Shown here piece after piece: positions 25,634 to 36,605 of a stretch of 64,000 nt of DNA. Source of the stretch: Paraescarpia echinospica (taxonomy: Eukaryota > Annelida > Polychaeta > Sabellida > Siboglinidae). The position numbers and the translations under genes were made by a program. Location: NCBI GenBank assembly GCA_020002185.1, contig CM034533.1, forward strand, positions 54,927,563-54,991,562, in the 5' to 3' direction. How positions within the stretch are numbered: position 1 is the first letter of the stretch; the number at the start of each line of letters is the position of its first letter. The notes beneath the pieces were generated by a model that was not told the origin of the DNA, searched no databases, and was given only the letters and a program-made list of their open reading frames with translations.

Positions 25634-27983
25634 TCTAAAAGTACGACACTCGTTGTGCGCGTGCGCATACTTTTATTTCCGGTTACGTGAGTTGTATTTT
25701 TAGCATCACTTGTCTAAAGGTACGGCAGTCGATACGCGCATGCACGTAAATTTCATACGTCAGCCTTATCTTTAGCGCTCGGTTCTAGAAATACGGCAGT
25801 TAAATTGCCGTATCTTTAGCACTAATTTCTAAAATATACGTGTGTTTTTCTGCGCGTGCATGTTGATGCATATGCGTAAGCTGTATCTTAGCCCTCGGAT
25901 CTAAAATACGGCACTCATACTGTCGTACCTTTAGCACTCGATTCTAAAAGTACGGCACTCATTCTGTTGTAACTTTAGCACTCGATTCTAAAAGTACGGC
26001 ACTCGTTCTGCGCGTGCGCATATTTTTATTTCCGGTTAAGTGAGTTGTATTTTTAGCATCACTTGTCTAAAGGTACGGCAGTCGATACGCGCATGCACGT
26101 AAATTTCATACGTCAGCCTTATCTTTAGCGCTCGGTTCTAGAAATACGGCAGTTAAATTGCCGTATCTTTAGCACTAATTTCTAAAATATACGTGTGTTT
26201 TTCTGCGCGTGCATGTTGATGCATATGCGTAAGCTGTATCTTAGCCCTCGGATCTAAAATACGGCACTCATACTGTCGTACCTTTAGCACTCAATTCTAA
26301 AAGTACAGCACTCATACTGTTGTAACTTTAGCACTCGATTATAAAAGTACGGCACTCGTTCTGCGCGTGCGCATATTTTTATTTCCGGTTAAGTGAGTTG
26401 TATTTTTAGCATCACATGTCTCAAGATACGGCAGTCGATATGCGCATGCGCAAAATTTTCATACGTGAATCGTATCTTTAGCGCTCGATTCTTGAAGTAC
26501 GGCAGTTAAATTGCAGTATCTTTAGCACTCTTTTCTACAAGTACGTGAGTTTTACTGGTACGGCTGTCGATATGCGCGTGATTTTCATATGTGAGCCGAA
26601 TGTTTAGCGCACGTTTCTAGAAGTACGGTAGTTGAACAGCGTATCTTTAGCACTCGTTCCTAAAAGTACGTGAGTTTTTCTGCGCGTGCATGTTGATGCA
26701 TTGTCGTAAGCTGTAGCTTAGCCCTCGGTTCTAAAAGTACGGCGCTCATAATGCCGTACCTTTAGCACTCGGATCTAAAAGTACGGCAATCATACCGCCG
26801 CACCTTTAGGACTAGTTTCAAAAAGTACGGCCCTCATTCTGCGTGTGCGCATGCTTTTATTTCCGGTTACGTGAGTTGCATTTTTAGCATCACTTGTCTA
26901 AAGGCACGGCAGTCTATATGCGCATGCGCATAATTTTTATACGTGAGCCTATCTTTAGCACTCGGTTCTAGAAGTACGGCAGTTAAATTGCCGTATTTTT
27001 AGCACTCGTTTCTAAAAGTACGCGAGTTTTTCTGGTACTGCAGTCGATATGCGCGTGATTTTCATTTGTGAGTCGTATCTTTAGATTACGGTTCTAAAAG
27101 TATAACAGTTAAATTGCCCTAACTTTTGCACTCGTTTCTAAAAGTACGTGAGTTTGTGTGCGCGTGCATGTTGATGTATAGGCGTAAGCTGAATCATAGC
27201 CCTCTATTCTAAAACTATGGCTCTCATACTGCCGTACCTTTAGCACTCGGTTCTGAAAGTACGGCACACACACTGGTTCTAAAAGTACGGCGCTCATTCT
27301 GCTCGTTCGCATGCTTTTATTTCTGGTTACGTGTGTTACATTTTTAGCATCACTTTTCTAAAGGTACGGTAGTCGATATGCGCATACGCACGATTTTCGT
27401 ACGTGCGCTGTATCATTAGCGATCGGTTTTAGAAGTACGGCAGTTAATTTGCCGTATCTTAAGCATTCGTTTCTAAAAGTACGTGAGTTTCTCAGGTATG
27501 GCAGTCGATATGCGCGTGATTTGCATATGTTAGTCGTATCTTTAGCGCACGGTTCTAGAACTACGATATTTAAATTGCGTATGTTTAGCACTCGTTTGTA
27601 AAAGTACGTCAGTTTTTCTGCACGTGCATGTTGATGCATAGGCGTAAGGTGTATATTAGCCGTCGGTTCTAAAAGCACGTCACTCATACTGCCGCACCTT
27701 TAGCACTCGGTTCTAAAAGTACGGTACTCATTCTGCGCGTACGCATGCTTTTATTTCTGGTTACGTGAGTTGTATTTTTAGCATCCCTTGTCTAAAGTTA
27801 CGGCAATCGATATGAATATGAGCATGCCCATGATTTTTATACGTGAGCCGTATCTTTAGCGCTCGGTTCTAGAAGTACTGCACTTAAATTGCCGTATCTT
27901 TAGGCACCATTTTCTAAAAATACGTGAGTTTTTCTGCGCGTGCATGTTGATGCATATGCGTAAGCTGTATCTTAGCCCTCGGT
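25634..27983. repeat. 1,997-bp higher-order repeat, copy 3, enlarged to 2,350 bp
   Basis: This copy is 2,350 bp long. The excess of 353 bp is one type B monomer duplicated in tandem: the diagnostic GATACGCGCATG appears at both 25731 and 26084. Downstream landmarks then return to the 1,997-bp register (26084 to 28081). Confidence 0.88.
25731..26083. repeat. Reference 353-bp type B monomer (duplicated)
   Basis: The six core modules begin at 25763, 25807, 25880, 25922, 25966 and 26044, and the next monomer starts its first core at 26116. The steps are 44, 73, 42, 44, 78 and 72, summing to 353. The fifth step carries the extra tract CTGCGCGTGCGCATA plus TTTTTATTTCCGG. The same 353-bp spacing separates B landmarks elsewhere, such as TTTTATTT at 1006 and 1359 and at 2046 and 2399. 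Confidence 0.9.
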
Positions 27984-28423
27984 TTTAAAAGTACGACACT
28001 CGTTGTGCGCGTGCGCATACTTTTATTTCCGGTTACGTGAGTTGTATTTTTAGCATCACTTGTCTAAAGGTACGGCAGTCGATACGCGCATGCACGTAAA
28101 TTTCATACGTCAGCCTTATCTTTAGCGCTCGGTTCTAGAAATACGGCAGTTAAATTGCCGTATCTTTAGCACTAATTTCTAAAATATACGTGTGTTTTTC
28201 TGCGCGTGCATGTTGATGCATATGCGTAAGCTGTATCTTAGCCCTCGGATCTAAAATACGGCACTCATACTGTCGTACCTTTAGCACTCGATTCTAAAAG
28301 TACGGCACTCATTCTGTTGTAACTTTAGCACTCGATTCTAAAAGTACGGCACTCGTTCTGCGCGTGCGCATATTTTTATTTCCGGTTAAGTGAGTTGTAT
28401 TTTTAGCATCACATGTCTCAAGA
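27984..28423. repeat. 1,997-bp higher-order repeat, copy 4, cut by the gap
   Basis: The diagnostic GATACGCGCATG at 28081 starts another copy, which runs in register until the first N at 28424. At about 28,310 it has the CTCATTCTGTTG variant of the copy 3 insert region, so it may also have carried the enlarged form. Confidence 0.85.
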
Positions 28424-29423
28424 NNNNNNNNNNNNNNNNNNNNNNNNNNNNNNNNNNNNNNNNNNNNNNNNNNNNNNNNNNNNNNNNNNNNNNNNNNNNN
28501 NNNNNNNNNNNNNNNNNNNNNNNNNNNNNNNNNNNNNNNNNNNNNNNNNNNNNNNNNNNNNNNNNNNNNNNNNNNNNNNNNNNNNNNNNNNNNNNNNNNN
28601 NNNNNNNNNNNNNNNNNNNNNNNNNNNNNNNNNNNNNNNNNNNNNNNNNNNNNNNNNNNNNNNNNNNNNNNNNNNNNNNNNNNNNNNNNNNNNNNNNNNN
28701 NNNNNNNNNNNNNNNNNNNNNNNNNNNNNNNNNNNNNNNNNNNNNNNNNNNNNNNNNNNNNNNNNNNNNNNNNNNNNNNNNNNNNNNNNNNNNNNNNNNN
28801 NNNNNNNNNNNNNNNNNNNNNNNNNNNNNNNNNNNNNNNNNNNNNNNNNNNNNNNNNNNNNNNNNNNNNNNNNNNNNNNNNNNNNNNNNNNNNNNNNNNN
28901 NNNNNNNNNNNNNNNNNNNNNNNNNNNNNNNNNNNNNNNNNNNNNNNNNNNNNNNNNNNNNNNNNNNNNNNNNNNNNNNNNNNNNNNNNNNNNNNNNNNN
29001 NNNNNNNNNNNNNNNNNNNNNNNNNNNNNNNNNNNNNNNNNNNNNNNNNNNNNNNNNNNNNNNNNNNNNNNNNNNNNNNNNNNNNNNNNNNNNNNNNNNN
29101 NNNNNNNNNNNNNNNNNNNNNNNNNNNNNNNNNNNNNNNNNNNNNNNNNNNNNNNNNNNNNNNNNNNNNNNNNNNNNNNNNNNNNNNNNNNNNNNNNNNN
29201 NNNNNNNNNNNNNNNNNNNNNNNNNNNNNNNNNNNNNNNNNNNNNNNNNNNNNNNNNNNNNNNNNNNNNNNNNNNNNNNNNNNNNNNNNNNNNNNNNNNN
29301 NNNNNNNNNNNNNNNNNNNNNNNNNNNNNNNNNNNNNNNNNNNNNNNNNNNNNNNNNNNNNNNNNNNNNNNNNNNNNNNNNNNNNNNNNNNNNNNNNNNN
29401 NNNNNNNNNNNNNNNNNNNNNNN
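28424..29423. other. Assembly gap, exactly 1,000 N
   Basis: The run of Ns is exactly 1,000 bases, which suggests a placeholder rather than a measured length. The left flank belongs to the 1,997-bp HOR and the right flank to the 5,611-bp family, so an unknown number of HOR copies may be missing. Long open frames computed across it are artefacts. Confidence 0.99.
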
Positions 29424-32400
29424 GTTAATTTGCCGTATCTTAAGCATTCGTTTCTAAAAGTACGTGAGTTTTTCTGGTATGGCAGTCGATATGCGCGTGA
29501 TTTGCATATGTGAGTCGTATCTTTAGCGCACGGTTCTAGAACTACGGTATTTAAATTGCGTATGTTTAGCACTCGTTTGTAAAAGTACGTCAGTTTTTCT
29601 GCACGTGCATGTTGATGCATAGGCGTAAGGTGTGTATTAGCCCTCGGGTCTAAAAGAACGTCACTCATACTGCCGCACCTTTAGCACTCGGTTCTAAAAG
29701 TACGGCACTCATTCTGCGCGAGCGCATGCTTTTATTTCTTGTTACGGGAGTTGTATTTTTAGCATCCCTTGTCTAAAGTTACGGCAGTCGATATGCGCAT
29801 GCCCATGATTTTTATAAGTGAGCCGTATCTTTACCGCTCGGTTCTAGAAGTACGGCAGTTAAATTGATGTATCTTTAGCACTAATTTCTGAAAATACGTG
29901 TGTTTTTCTGCGCGTGCATGTTGATGCATATGCGTAAGCTATAACTTAGCCCTCGGTTCTAAAAGTACGGCACTCATACTGCCGTACCTTTAGCACTCGG
30001 TTCTAAAAGTTCGGCACTCATACTGTTGTAACTTTAGCACTCGATTCTAAAAGTACGGCACTTGTTCTGCGCGTGCGCATATTTTTATTTACGGTTAAGT
30101 GAGTTGTATTTTTAGCATCACTTATCTAAAGGTACGGCAGTCGATATGCGCATGCCCGTGCTTTTCATAAGTGAGCCGTATCTTTACCGCTCGGTTCTAG
30201 AAGTACTGCAGTTAAATTGCCGTATCTTTAGGCACCAGTTTCTAAAAATACGTGAGTTTCTCTGCGCGTGCATGTTGATGCATATGCGTAAGCTGTATCT
30301 TAGCCCTCGGTTCTAAAAGTACGACATTCGTTGTGCGCGTGCGCATTCTTTTATTTCCGGTTACGTGAGTTGTATTTTTAGCATCACTTGTCTAAAGGTA
30401 CGGCAGTCGATATGCGCATGCACATAAATTTCATACGTCAGCCGTATCTTTAGCTCTCGGTTCTAGAAATACGGCAGTTAAATTGCCGTTTCTAAAAGTA
30501 CGTGAGTTTTGTTGGTACTGCAGTCGATATGCGCGTGATTTTCATTTGTGAGCCGTATCTTTAGCGTACGGTTCTAAAAGTACGGCAGTTAAATTGCCGT
30601 ATCCTTAGCACTCGTTTCTAAAAATACGTGAGTTTTTTCTGCTCGTGCATGTTGATGCATATGCGACAGCTGTATCTTAGCCTTCGGTTCTAAAATAAGG
30701 CACTCATACTGTACTAACTTTAGCACTCCGTTCCTAAAGTACGGCACTCGTTCTGCGCGTTCGCATACTTTTATTTCCGGTTAAATGAGTTGTATTTTTA
30801 GCATCACTTGTCTAATGGTACGGCAGTCCATATGCGCATGCGCATAATTTTCATACGTGAATCGTATCTTTAGCGCTCGGTTCTAGAAGTACGGCAGTTA
30901 AATTGCTGTATCTTTAGCACTATTTTGTAAAAATACGTAAGTTTTTCTGCGCGTGCATGTTGATGCATATGCGTAAGCTGTATCTTAGCCCTCGGTTCTA
31001 AAAGTACGGCACTCATACTGCCGTACCGTTAGCATTCGGTTCTAAAAGTACGGCACTCATACTGTAGTAACTTTAGCACTCCGTTCCTAAAGTGCGGCAC
31101 TCGTTCTGCGCGTGCGCATACTTTTATTTCCGGTTAAGTGAGTTGTATTTTAGCACCACTTGTCTAAAGGTACGGCAGTCGATATGCGCATGCGCATGAT
31201 TTTCATACGTCAGCCGTATCTTTAGCGCTCTGTTCTAGAAGTACGGCAGTTAAATTACCGTATCTTTTGCAGTCGTTTCTAAAAGTACGTGAGTTTTTCT
31301 GGCACTGCAGTCGATATAAGCGTTATTTTCATTTGTGAGCCGTATCTTTAGCGTACGGTTCTAAAAGTACGGCAGTTAAATTGCCGTATCTTTAGCACTC
31401 GTTTCTAAAAGTACGTGAGTTTTTGTTCGCGTGCATGTCGATGCATAGGCGTAAGCTGTATCTTAGCCCTCGGTTCTAAAAGTACGGCTCTCATACTGCC
31501 GTACCTTTAGCACTCGGTTCTCAAAGTACGGCACTCATACTGTTGTAACTTTAGCACTCGGTTCTAGAAGTACGGCAGATAAATTGCCGTATCTTTAGGA
31601 GTCGTTTCTAAAAGTACGTGAGTTGTTTTGGTACTGCAGTCGATATGCGCGTGATTTTCATTTGTGAGCCGTATCTTTAGCGTACGGTTCTAAAAGTGCG
31701 GCAGTTAAATTGTTTCTAAAAGTACGTGAGTTTTTGTGCGCGTGCATGTTGATGCATATGCGACAGCTGTATCTTAGCCCTCAGTTCTAAAAGTACGGCG
31801 CTTATTCTGCGCGTGCGCATGCTTTTATTTCTGGTTACGTGAGTTGTATTTTTAGCATCACTTATCTAAAGGTACGGCAGTCGATATGCGTATGCCCATG
31901 ATTTTCTTAAGTGAGCCGTATCTTTACCGCTCGGTTCTAGATGTACTGCAGTTAAATTGCCGTATCTTTAGGCACCAGTTTCTAAAAATACGTGAGTTTC
32001 TCTGCGTTTGCATGTTGATGCATATGCGTAAGCTCTATCTTAGCCCTCGGTTCTAAAAGTACGACACTCGTTGTGCGCGTGCGCATACTTTTATTTCCGG
32101 TTACGTGAGTTGTATTTTTAGCATCACTTGTCTAAAGGTACGGCAGTCGATATGCGCAAGCACATCAATTTCATACGGCAGCCGTATCTTTAGCGCTCGG
32201 TTCTAGAAATACGGCAGTTAAATTGCAGTATCTTTAGCAGTCGTTTCTAAAAGTACGTGAGTTTTGTTAGAACTGCAGTCGATATGCGCGTGAATTTCAT
32301 TTGTAAGCCGTATCTATAGCGTACGGTTCTAAAAGTACGCCAGTTAAATTGCCGTATCCTAAGCACTCGTTTCTAAAAATACGTGAGTTTTTTCTGCGCG

Positions 32401-33090
32401 TGCATGTTGATGCATATGCGACAGCTGTATCTTAGCCTTCGGTTCTAAAATACGGCACTCATACTGTAGTAACTTTAGCACTCCGTTCCTGAAGTAGGGC
32501 ACTCGTTCTTCGCGTTCGCATACTTTTATTTCCGGTTAAATTAGTTGTATTTTTAGCATCACTTGTCTAATGGTACGGCAGTCGATATGCGCATGCGCAT
32601 AATTTTTATACGTGAATCGTATCTTTAGCGTTCGATTCTTGAAGTACGGCAGTTAAATTGCAGTATCTTTAGCACTCTTTTCTACAAGTACGTGAGTTTT
32701 TCTGGTACGGCAGTCGATATGCGCGTGATTTTCATATGTGAGCCGAATGTTTAGCGCACGTTTCTAGAAGTACGGTATTTGAACAGCGTTTCTTTAGCAC
32801 TCGTTCCTAAAAGTACGTGAGTTTTTCTGCGCGTGCATGTTGATGCATTGTCGTAAGCTGTATCTTAACCCTCGGTTCTGAAAGTACGGCACTCATAATG
32901 CCGTACCTTTAGCACCCGTATCTAAAAGTAAGGTAATCATACTGCCGTACCTTTAGGACTAGGTTCAAAAAGTACGGCCCTCATTCTGCGCGTGCGCATG
33001 CTTTTATTTCCGGTTACGTGAGTTGCATTTTTAGCATCACTTGTCTAAAGGTACGGCAGTCGATATGCGCATGCACATGATTTTTATACG
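29424..33090. repeat. Satellite segment matching ~16,925-20,590 at offset 12,499
   Basis: Landmarks after the gap fall 12,499-12,500 bp beyond those of copy b and the shortened copy, for example CATGCCCGTG at about 17653 and 30152, and the ACATGATTTTTATACGTGAGCC end near 20573 and 33073. The match ends at about 33,095, where type A sequence (CCGTATCTTTAGCGTACGG) replaces the CCTATCTTTAGCACTCGG variant. The segment is a duplicated part of the 5,611-bp family, not a simple continuation of the 1,997-bp array left of the gap. Confidence 0.82.
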
Positions 33091-33232
33091 TGAGCCGTAT
33101 CTTTAGCGTACGGTTCTAAAAGTACGGCAGTTAAATTGCCGTATCTTTAGCACTCGTTTCTAAAAGTACGTCAGTTTTTAGTTCGCGTGCATGTCGATGC
33201 ATAGGCGTAAGCTGTATCTTAGCCCTCGGTTC
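33091..33232. repeat. Type A monomer, left part, interrupted by the transposable element
   Basis: Cores and spacers follow the type A order (GCGTACGG core, TCGCGTGCATGTCGATGCAT linker, then GTAAGCTGTATCTTAGCC) until GGTTC at 33232. The monomer resumes as ACTACGGCTCTCATACTGCC after the inserted element. Confidence 0.85.
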
Positions 33233-33236
33233 TTAA
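33233..33236. repeat. Left target-site duplication TTAA
   Basis: The pre-insertion site can be read as GGTTCTTAAACTACGG, one substitution from the satellite allele GGTTCTAAAACTACGG seen near 11,060. The substitution creates the TTAA used for insertion. Confidence 0.7.
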
Positions 33237-33249
33237 CCTATTAGACCCC
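33237..33249 (+). repeat. Left terminal inverted repeat
   Basis: CCTATTAGACCCC is the reverse complement of the right end with a single mismatch at the third base (T here, C implied on the right). Confidence 0.85.
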
Positions 33250-34043
33250 AGCCAGTTATATTGGCATGTGTCCCTGTTCCCCATGCTGCTGCCACAGATC
33301 TCAACATTTCTGGGTGCTAGCAGTTTGTAAGCTGTATCTTCAAAACTATTGATTTTCTATAATTGCAAGTTTTTTTAGTTTGATGTCCATTGAATTATCT
33401 TAAAAATTATGTGACTGTGGTGTTGATTGGTTAAATATATGTTGTTACTTATTGGTGACAAACGTAGAAAATTTATATTCTGGACAACTATAGAGTGGAA
33501 TATCATACATTTTATTGACATCAAATGCATTCTACTGTATATTTACACTTGCCATGCCTTGCTTAGACATGAAACAATGTAAATCAGTTCACTTTGTATA
33601 AATATAGACAGCAAACACAGCTTTATAAGTCTTCTATCTTGGTTGCTGTCATCCTACATATGGCTTCTGTGTCGCGTCAACGTCACTTCTCAGTGTTGAC
33701 ATTGTGATCACTAGCATATTGACACCTGAAACAACCATATGTTGACTATTACAACAGTTGAATTAGAATACGTATCCTAATCATTTATTCTAATAAAAAA
33801 GACATAATTTTCATATAGTAACATATAAACAGCAGTCTTCGTGCCGAAAACCCAACTGACGGTGACCAAACTTGAACAACGTAACAAACAAAACCCAAGA
33901 CCAAGTCATCCATCTTATCGCTCATTCAATTGCCTTTCGAACGTAATGTCAACTTACCTTTAGTTCAGTGTCAGAAATGTCCCATCCTACGAAATAATAG
34001 CGCAAACTTCGTCATTAGTAAACAACTACGATGTCCAAGGCGC

Positions 34044-34052
34044 CGCCATTTT
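34044..34052 (-). promoter_or_regulatory. YY1-like motif inside the element
   Basis: CGCCATTTT on the plus strand reads AAAATGGCG on the minus strand, the core of the YY1 consensus often found just downstream of animal start sites. It lies in a CG-richer part of the element. One short motif is weak evidence for a promoter. Confidence 0.25.
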
Positions 34053-34210
34053 TGAAGGTCCACAGGTGGCGAACTTCTTTCGCGAAAAACTCAATTTTTT
34101 TCAATGCAAACACAATGTCGAAAATACCCACAATTCATAGCTCAGTTGTCAAGGAATCAGCTAGTATTAGTATCCGCAAGATGGGGCCACCGCTAGATGC
34201 TTTATCTCCA

Positions 34211-34258
34211 CCGGACGCTTTCGGGCGCTCTGGGGAGAAAACACCCGGACGCTTTCGG
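34211..34258 (+). repeat. Subterminal direct repeats of the element
   Basis: CCGGACGCTTTCGG occurs at 34211-34224 and 34245-34258, 34 bp apart, just inside the right terminus. Subterminal repeats are common transposase-binding sites in DNA transposons; that role is inferred here. Confidence 0.75.
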
Positions 34259-34264
34259 ACGCGC

Positions 34265-34277
34265 GGGGTCTAATGGG
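34265..34277 (-). repeat. Right terminal inverted repeat
   Basis: GGGGTCTAATGGG pairs with the left end at 12 of 13 positions. Confidence 0.85.
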
Positions 34278-34281
34278 TTAT
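34278..34281. repeat. Right target-site duplication, TTAT (degraded TTAA)
   Basis: It directly follows the GGG terminus and is followed by ACTACGGCTCTC, which continues the interrupted monomer. One A-to-T change from TTAA would have occurred after insertion. Confidence 0.65.
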
Positions 34282-36605
34282 ACTACGGCTCTCATACTGC
34301 CGTACCTTTAGCACTCGGTTCTCAAAGTATGGCACTCATACTGTTGTAACTTTAGCACTCGGTTCTAGAAGTACGGCAAATAAATTGCCGTATCTTTAGC
34401 AGTCGTTTCTAAAAGTACGTGAGTTTTTCTGGTACTGCAGTCGATATGCGCGTGATTTTCATTTGTGAGCCGTATCTTTAGCGTACGGTTCTAAAAGTGC
34501 GGCAGTTAAATTGCCGTATCTGTAGCACTCGTTTCTAAAAGTACGTGAGTTTTTGTGCGCGTGCATGTTGATGCACAGGCGTAAGCTTTATCTTAGCCCT
34601 CACTTCTAAAAGTACGGCGCTCATTCTGCGCGTGCGCATGCTTTTATTTCCGGTTACGTGAGTTGTATTTTTAGCATCACTTATCTAAAGGTACGGCAGT
34701 CGATATGCGCATGCCCATGATTTTCATAAGTGAGCCGTATCTTTACCGCTCGGTTCTGGAAGTACTGCAGTTAAATTGCCGTATCTTTAGGCACCAGTTT
34801 CTAAAAATACGTGAGTTTCTCTGCGCGTGCATGTTGATGCATATGCGTAAGCTGTATCTTAGCCCTCGGTTCTAAAAGTACGACACTCGTTGTGCGCGTG
34901 CGCATACTTTTATTTCCGGTTACGTGAGTTGTATTTTTAGCATCACTTGTCTAAAGGTACGGCAGTCGATATGCGCATGCACATAAATTTCATACGGCAG
35001 CCGTATCTTTAGCGCTCGGTTCTAGAAATACGGCAGTTAAATTGCCGTATCTTTAGCAGTCGTTTCTAAAAGTACGTGAGTTTTGTTGGTACTGCAGTCG
35101 ACATGCGCGAGATTTTCATTTGTGAGCCGTATCTTTAGCGTACGGTTCTAAAAGTACGCCAGTTAAATTGCCGTATCCTTATCATTCGTTTCTTAAAATA
35201 CGTGAGTTTTTTCTGCGCGTGCATGTTGATGCATATGCGACAGCTGTATCTTAGCCTTCGGTTCTAAAATACGGCAATCATACTGTAGTAACTTTAGCAC
35301 TCCGTTCCTAAAGTACGGCACTCGTTCTACGCGTTCGCATATTTTATTTCCGGTTAAATGAGTTGTATTATTAGCATCACTTTTCTAACGGTACGGCAGT
35401 CGATATGCGCATGCGCATAATTTTCATACGTGAATCGTATCTTTAGCGCTCGATTCTTGAAGTATGGCAGTTAAATTGCAGTATCTTTAGCACTCTTTTC
35501 TACAAGTACGTGAATTTTCTGGTACGGCAGTCGATATGCGCGTGATTTTCATATGTGAGCCGAATGTTTAGCGCACGTTTCTAGAAGTACGGTAGTTGAA
35601 CAGCGTATCTTTAGCACTCGTTCCTAAAAGTACGTGAGTTTTTCTGCGCGTGCGTGTTGATGCATTGTCGTAAGCTGTAGCTTAGCCCTCGGTTCTAAAA
35701 GTACGGCACTCATAATGCCATACCTTTAGCACTCGGATCTAAAAGTACGGCAATCATACCGCCGCACCTTTAGGACTAGGTTCAAAAAGTACGGCCCTCA
35801 TTCTGCGCGTGCGCATGCTTGTATTTCCGGTTACGTGAGTTGCATTTTTAGCGTCACTTGTCTAAAGGTACGGCAGTCGATATGCGCATGCGCATGATTT
35901 TTGTACGTGAGCCTATCTTTAGCACTCGGTTCTAGAAGTAAGGCAGTTAAATTGCCGTATTTTTAGCACTCGTTTCTAAAAGTACGTGAGTTTTTCTGGT
36001 ACTGCAGTCGATATGCGCGTGATTTTCATTTGTGAGTCGGATCTCTATGTTACGGTTCTAAAAGTATGACAGTTAAATTGCCGTAACTTTTGCACTCGTT
36101 TCTAAAAGTACGTGAGTTTGTGTGCGCGTGCATGTTGATGTATAGGCGTAAGCTGAATCATAGCCCTCGATTCTAAAACTATGGCTCTCATACCGCCGTA
36201 CCTATAGCACTCGGTTCTGAAAGTACGGCACTCACACTGCCGTACCTTTAGCACTCGGTTCTAAAAGTACGGCGCTCATTCTGCGCGTTCGCATGGTTTT
36301 ATTTCTGGTTACTTTTGTTATATTTTTAGCATCACTTGTCTAAACGTACGGTAGTCGATATGCGCATACGCAAGATTTTCATAGGTGCGCCGTATCATTA
36401 GCGATCGGTTTTAGAAGTACTGCAGTTAATTTGCCGTATCTTAAGCATTCGTTTCCAAAAGTACGTGATTTTTTCTGGTATGGCAGTCGATATGCGCGTG
36501 ATTTGCATATGTGAGTCGTATCTTTAGCGCACGGTTCTAGAACTACGGTAGTTGAAATGCGTTTCTTTAGCACTCGTTCCTAAAAGTACGTGAGTTTTTC
36601 TGTGC
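34282..36605. repeat. ~2.46-kb repeat, copy 1 (right of the element)
   Basis: The interrupted type A monomer resumes and is followed by A and B monomers. From about 35,360 to 36,545 the sequence matches 37,820-39,005 at an offset of 2,461-2,462 bp (for example CGATATGCGCATGCGCATAA at 35401 and 37862). The left part, 34,440-35,300, follows the order of the 3,215-bp family instead, including the CTTTAGGCACCAG and ACGACACTCGTTG variants. The copy ends in a hybrid junction near 36,545. Confidence 0.75.

Larger units (their letters stand above)
1..28423. repeat. Satellite array, left arm
   Basis: This stretch is continuous tandem repetition of one hairpin-core module (CTTTAG, about nine bases, CTAAAAGTACGG) separated by a small set of recurring spacers such as CTCATAC, GTTAAAT and a GATGCATATGCG-containing linker. 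There is no gene-like interval and no unique sequence over 100 bp. All copies lie in the same orientation. Monomers of 329 and 353 bp and their truncations build higher-order repeats listed separately. CpG dinucleotides are abundant in every module, unlike old methylated satellite. Long arrays of this kind are typical of pericentromeric, subtelomeric or other heterochromatic blocks in eukaryotes; which applies here is not visible. Confidence 0.95.
33237..34277. mobile_element. Non-autonomous piggyBac-like DNA transposon, 1,041 bp
   Basis: This is the only unique interval in the window. It is bounded by inverted repeats CCTATTAGACCCC (33237-33249) and GGGGTCTAATGGG (34265-34277), matching at 12 of 13 positions, and flanked by TTAA on the left and TTAT on the right. 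Termini starting with CC[C/T] next to a TTAA target are characteristic of the piggyBac superfamily. No transposase is encoded, so it would need one supplied in trans. The middle is AT-rich; the last ~90 bp are CG-rich and hold two subterminal direct repeats. A plus-strand frame at 34031-34273 (80 codons, ending in the right inverted repeat) has no recognisable domain and is probably chance. Family assignment rests on the ends only; a generic MITE with a TA target is the alternative. Confidence 0.8.

Noticed and set aside
28386..29668. ORFs of 353-416 codons spanning the N run
   Set aside because: They are open only because Ns contain no stop codons.
34031..34273. 80-codon plus-strand ORF in the transposon
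   Set aside because: It has no recognisable domain, its end is made of the subterminal and terminal repeats, and the stop codon lies in the inverted repeat. A chance frame in CG-rich sequence is the simpler reading.
33237..34277. Tc1/mariner assignment (TA target)
   Set aside because: Inverted repeats could be extended outward to TAACC/GGTTA with a TA target, but the CC[C/T] termini, the TTAA on the left and the one-base reconstruction of the empty site fit piggyBac better.
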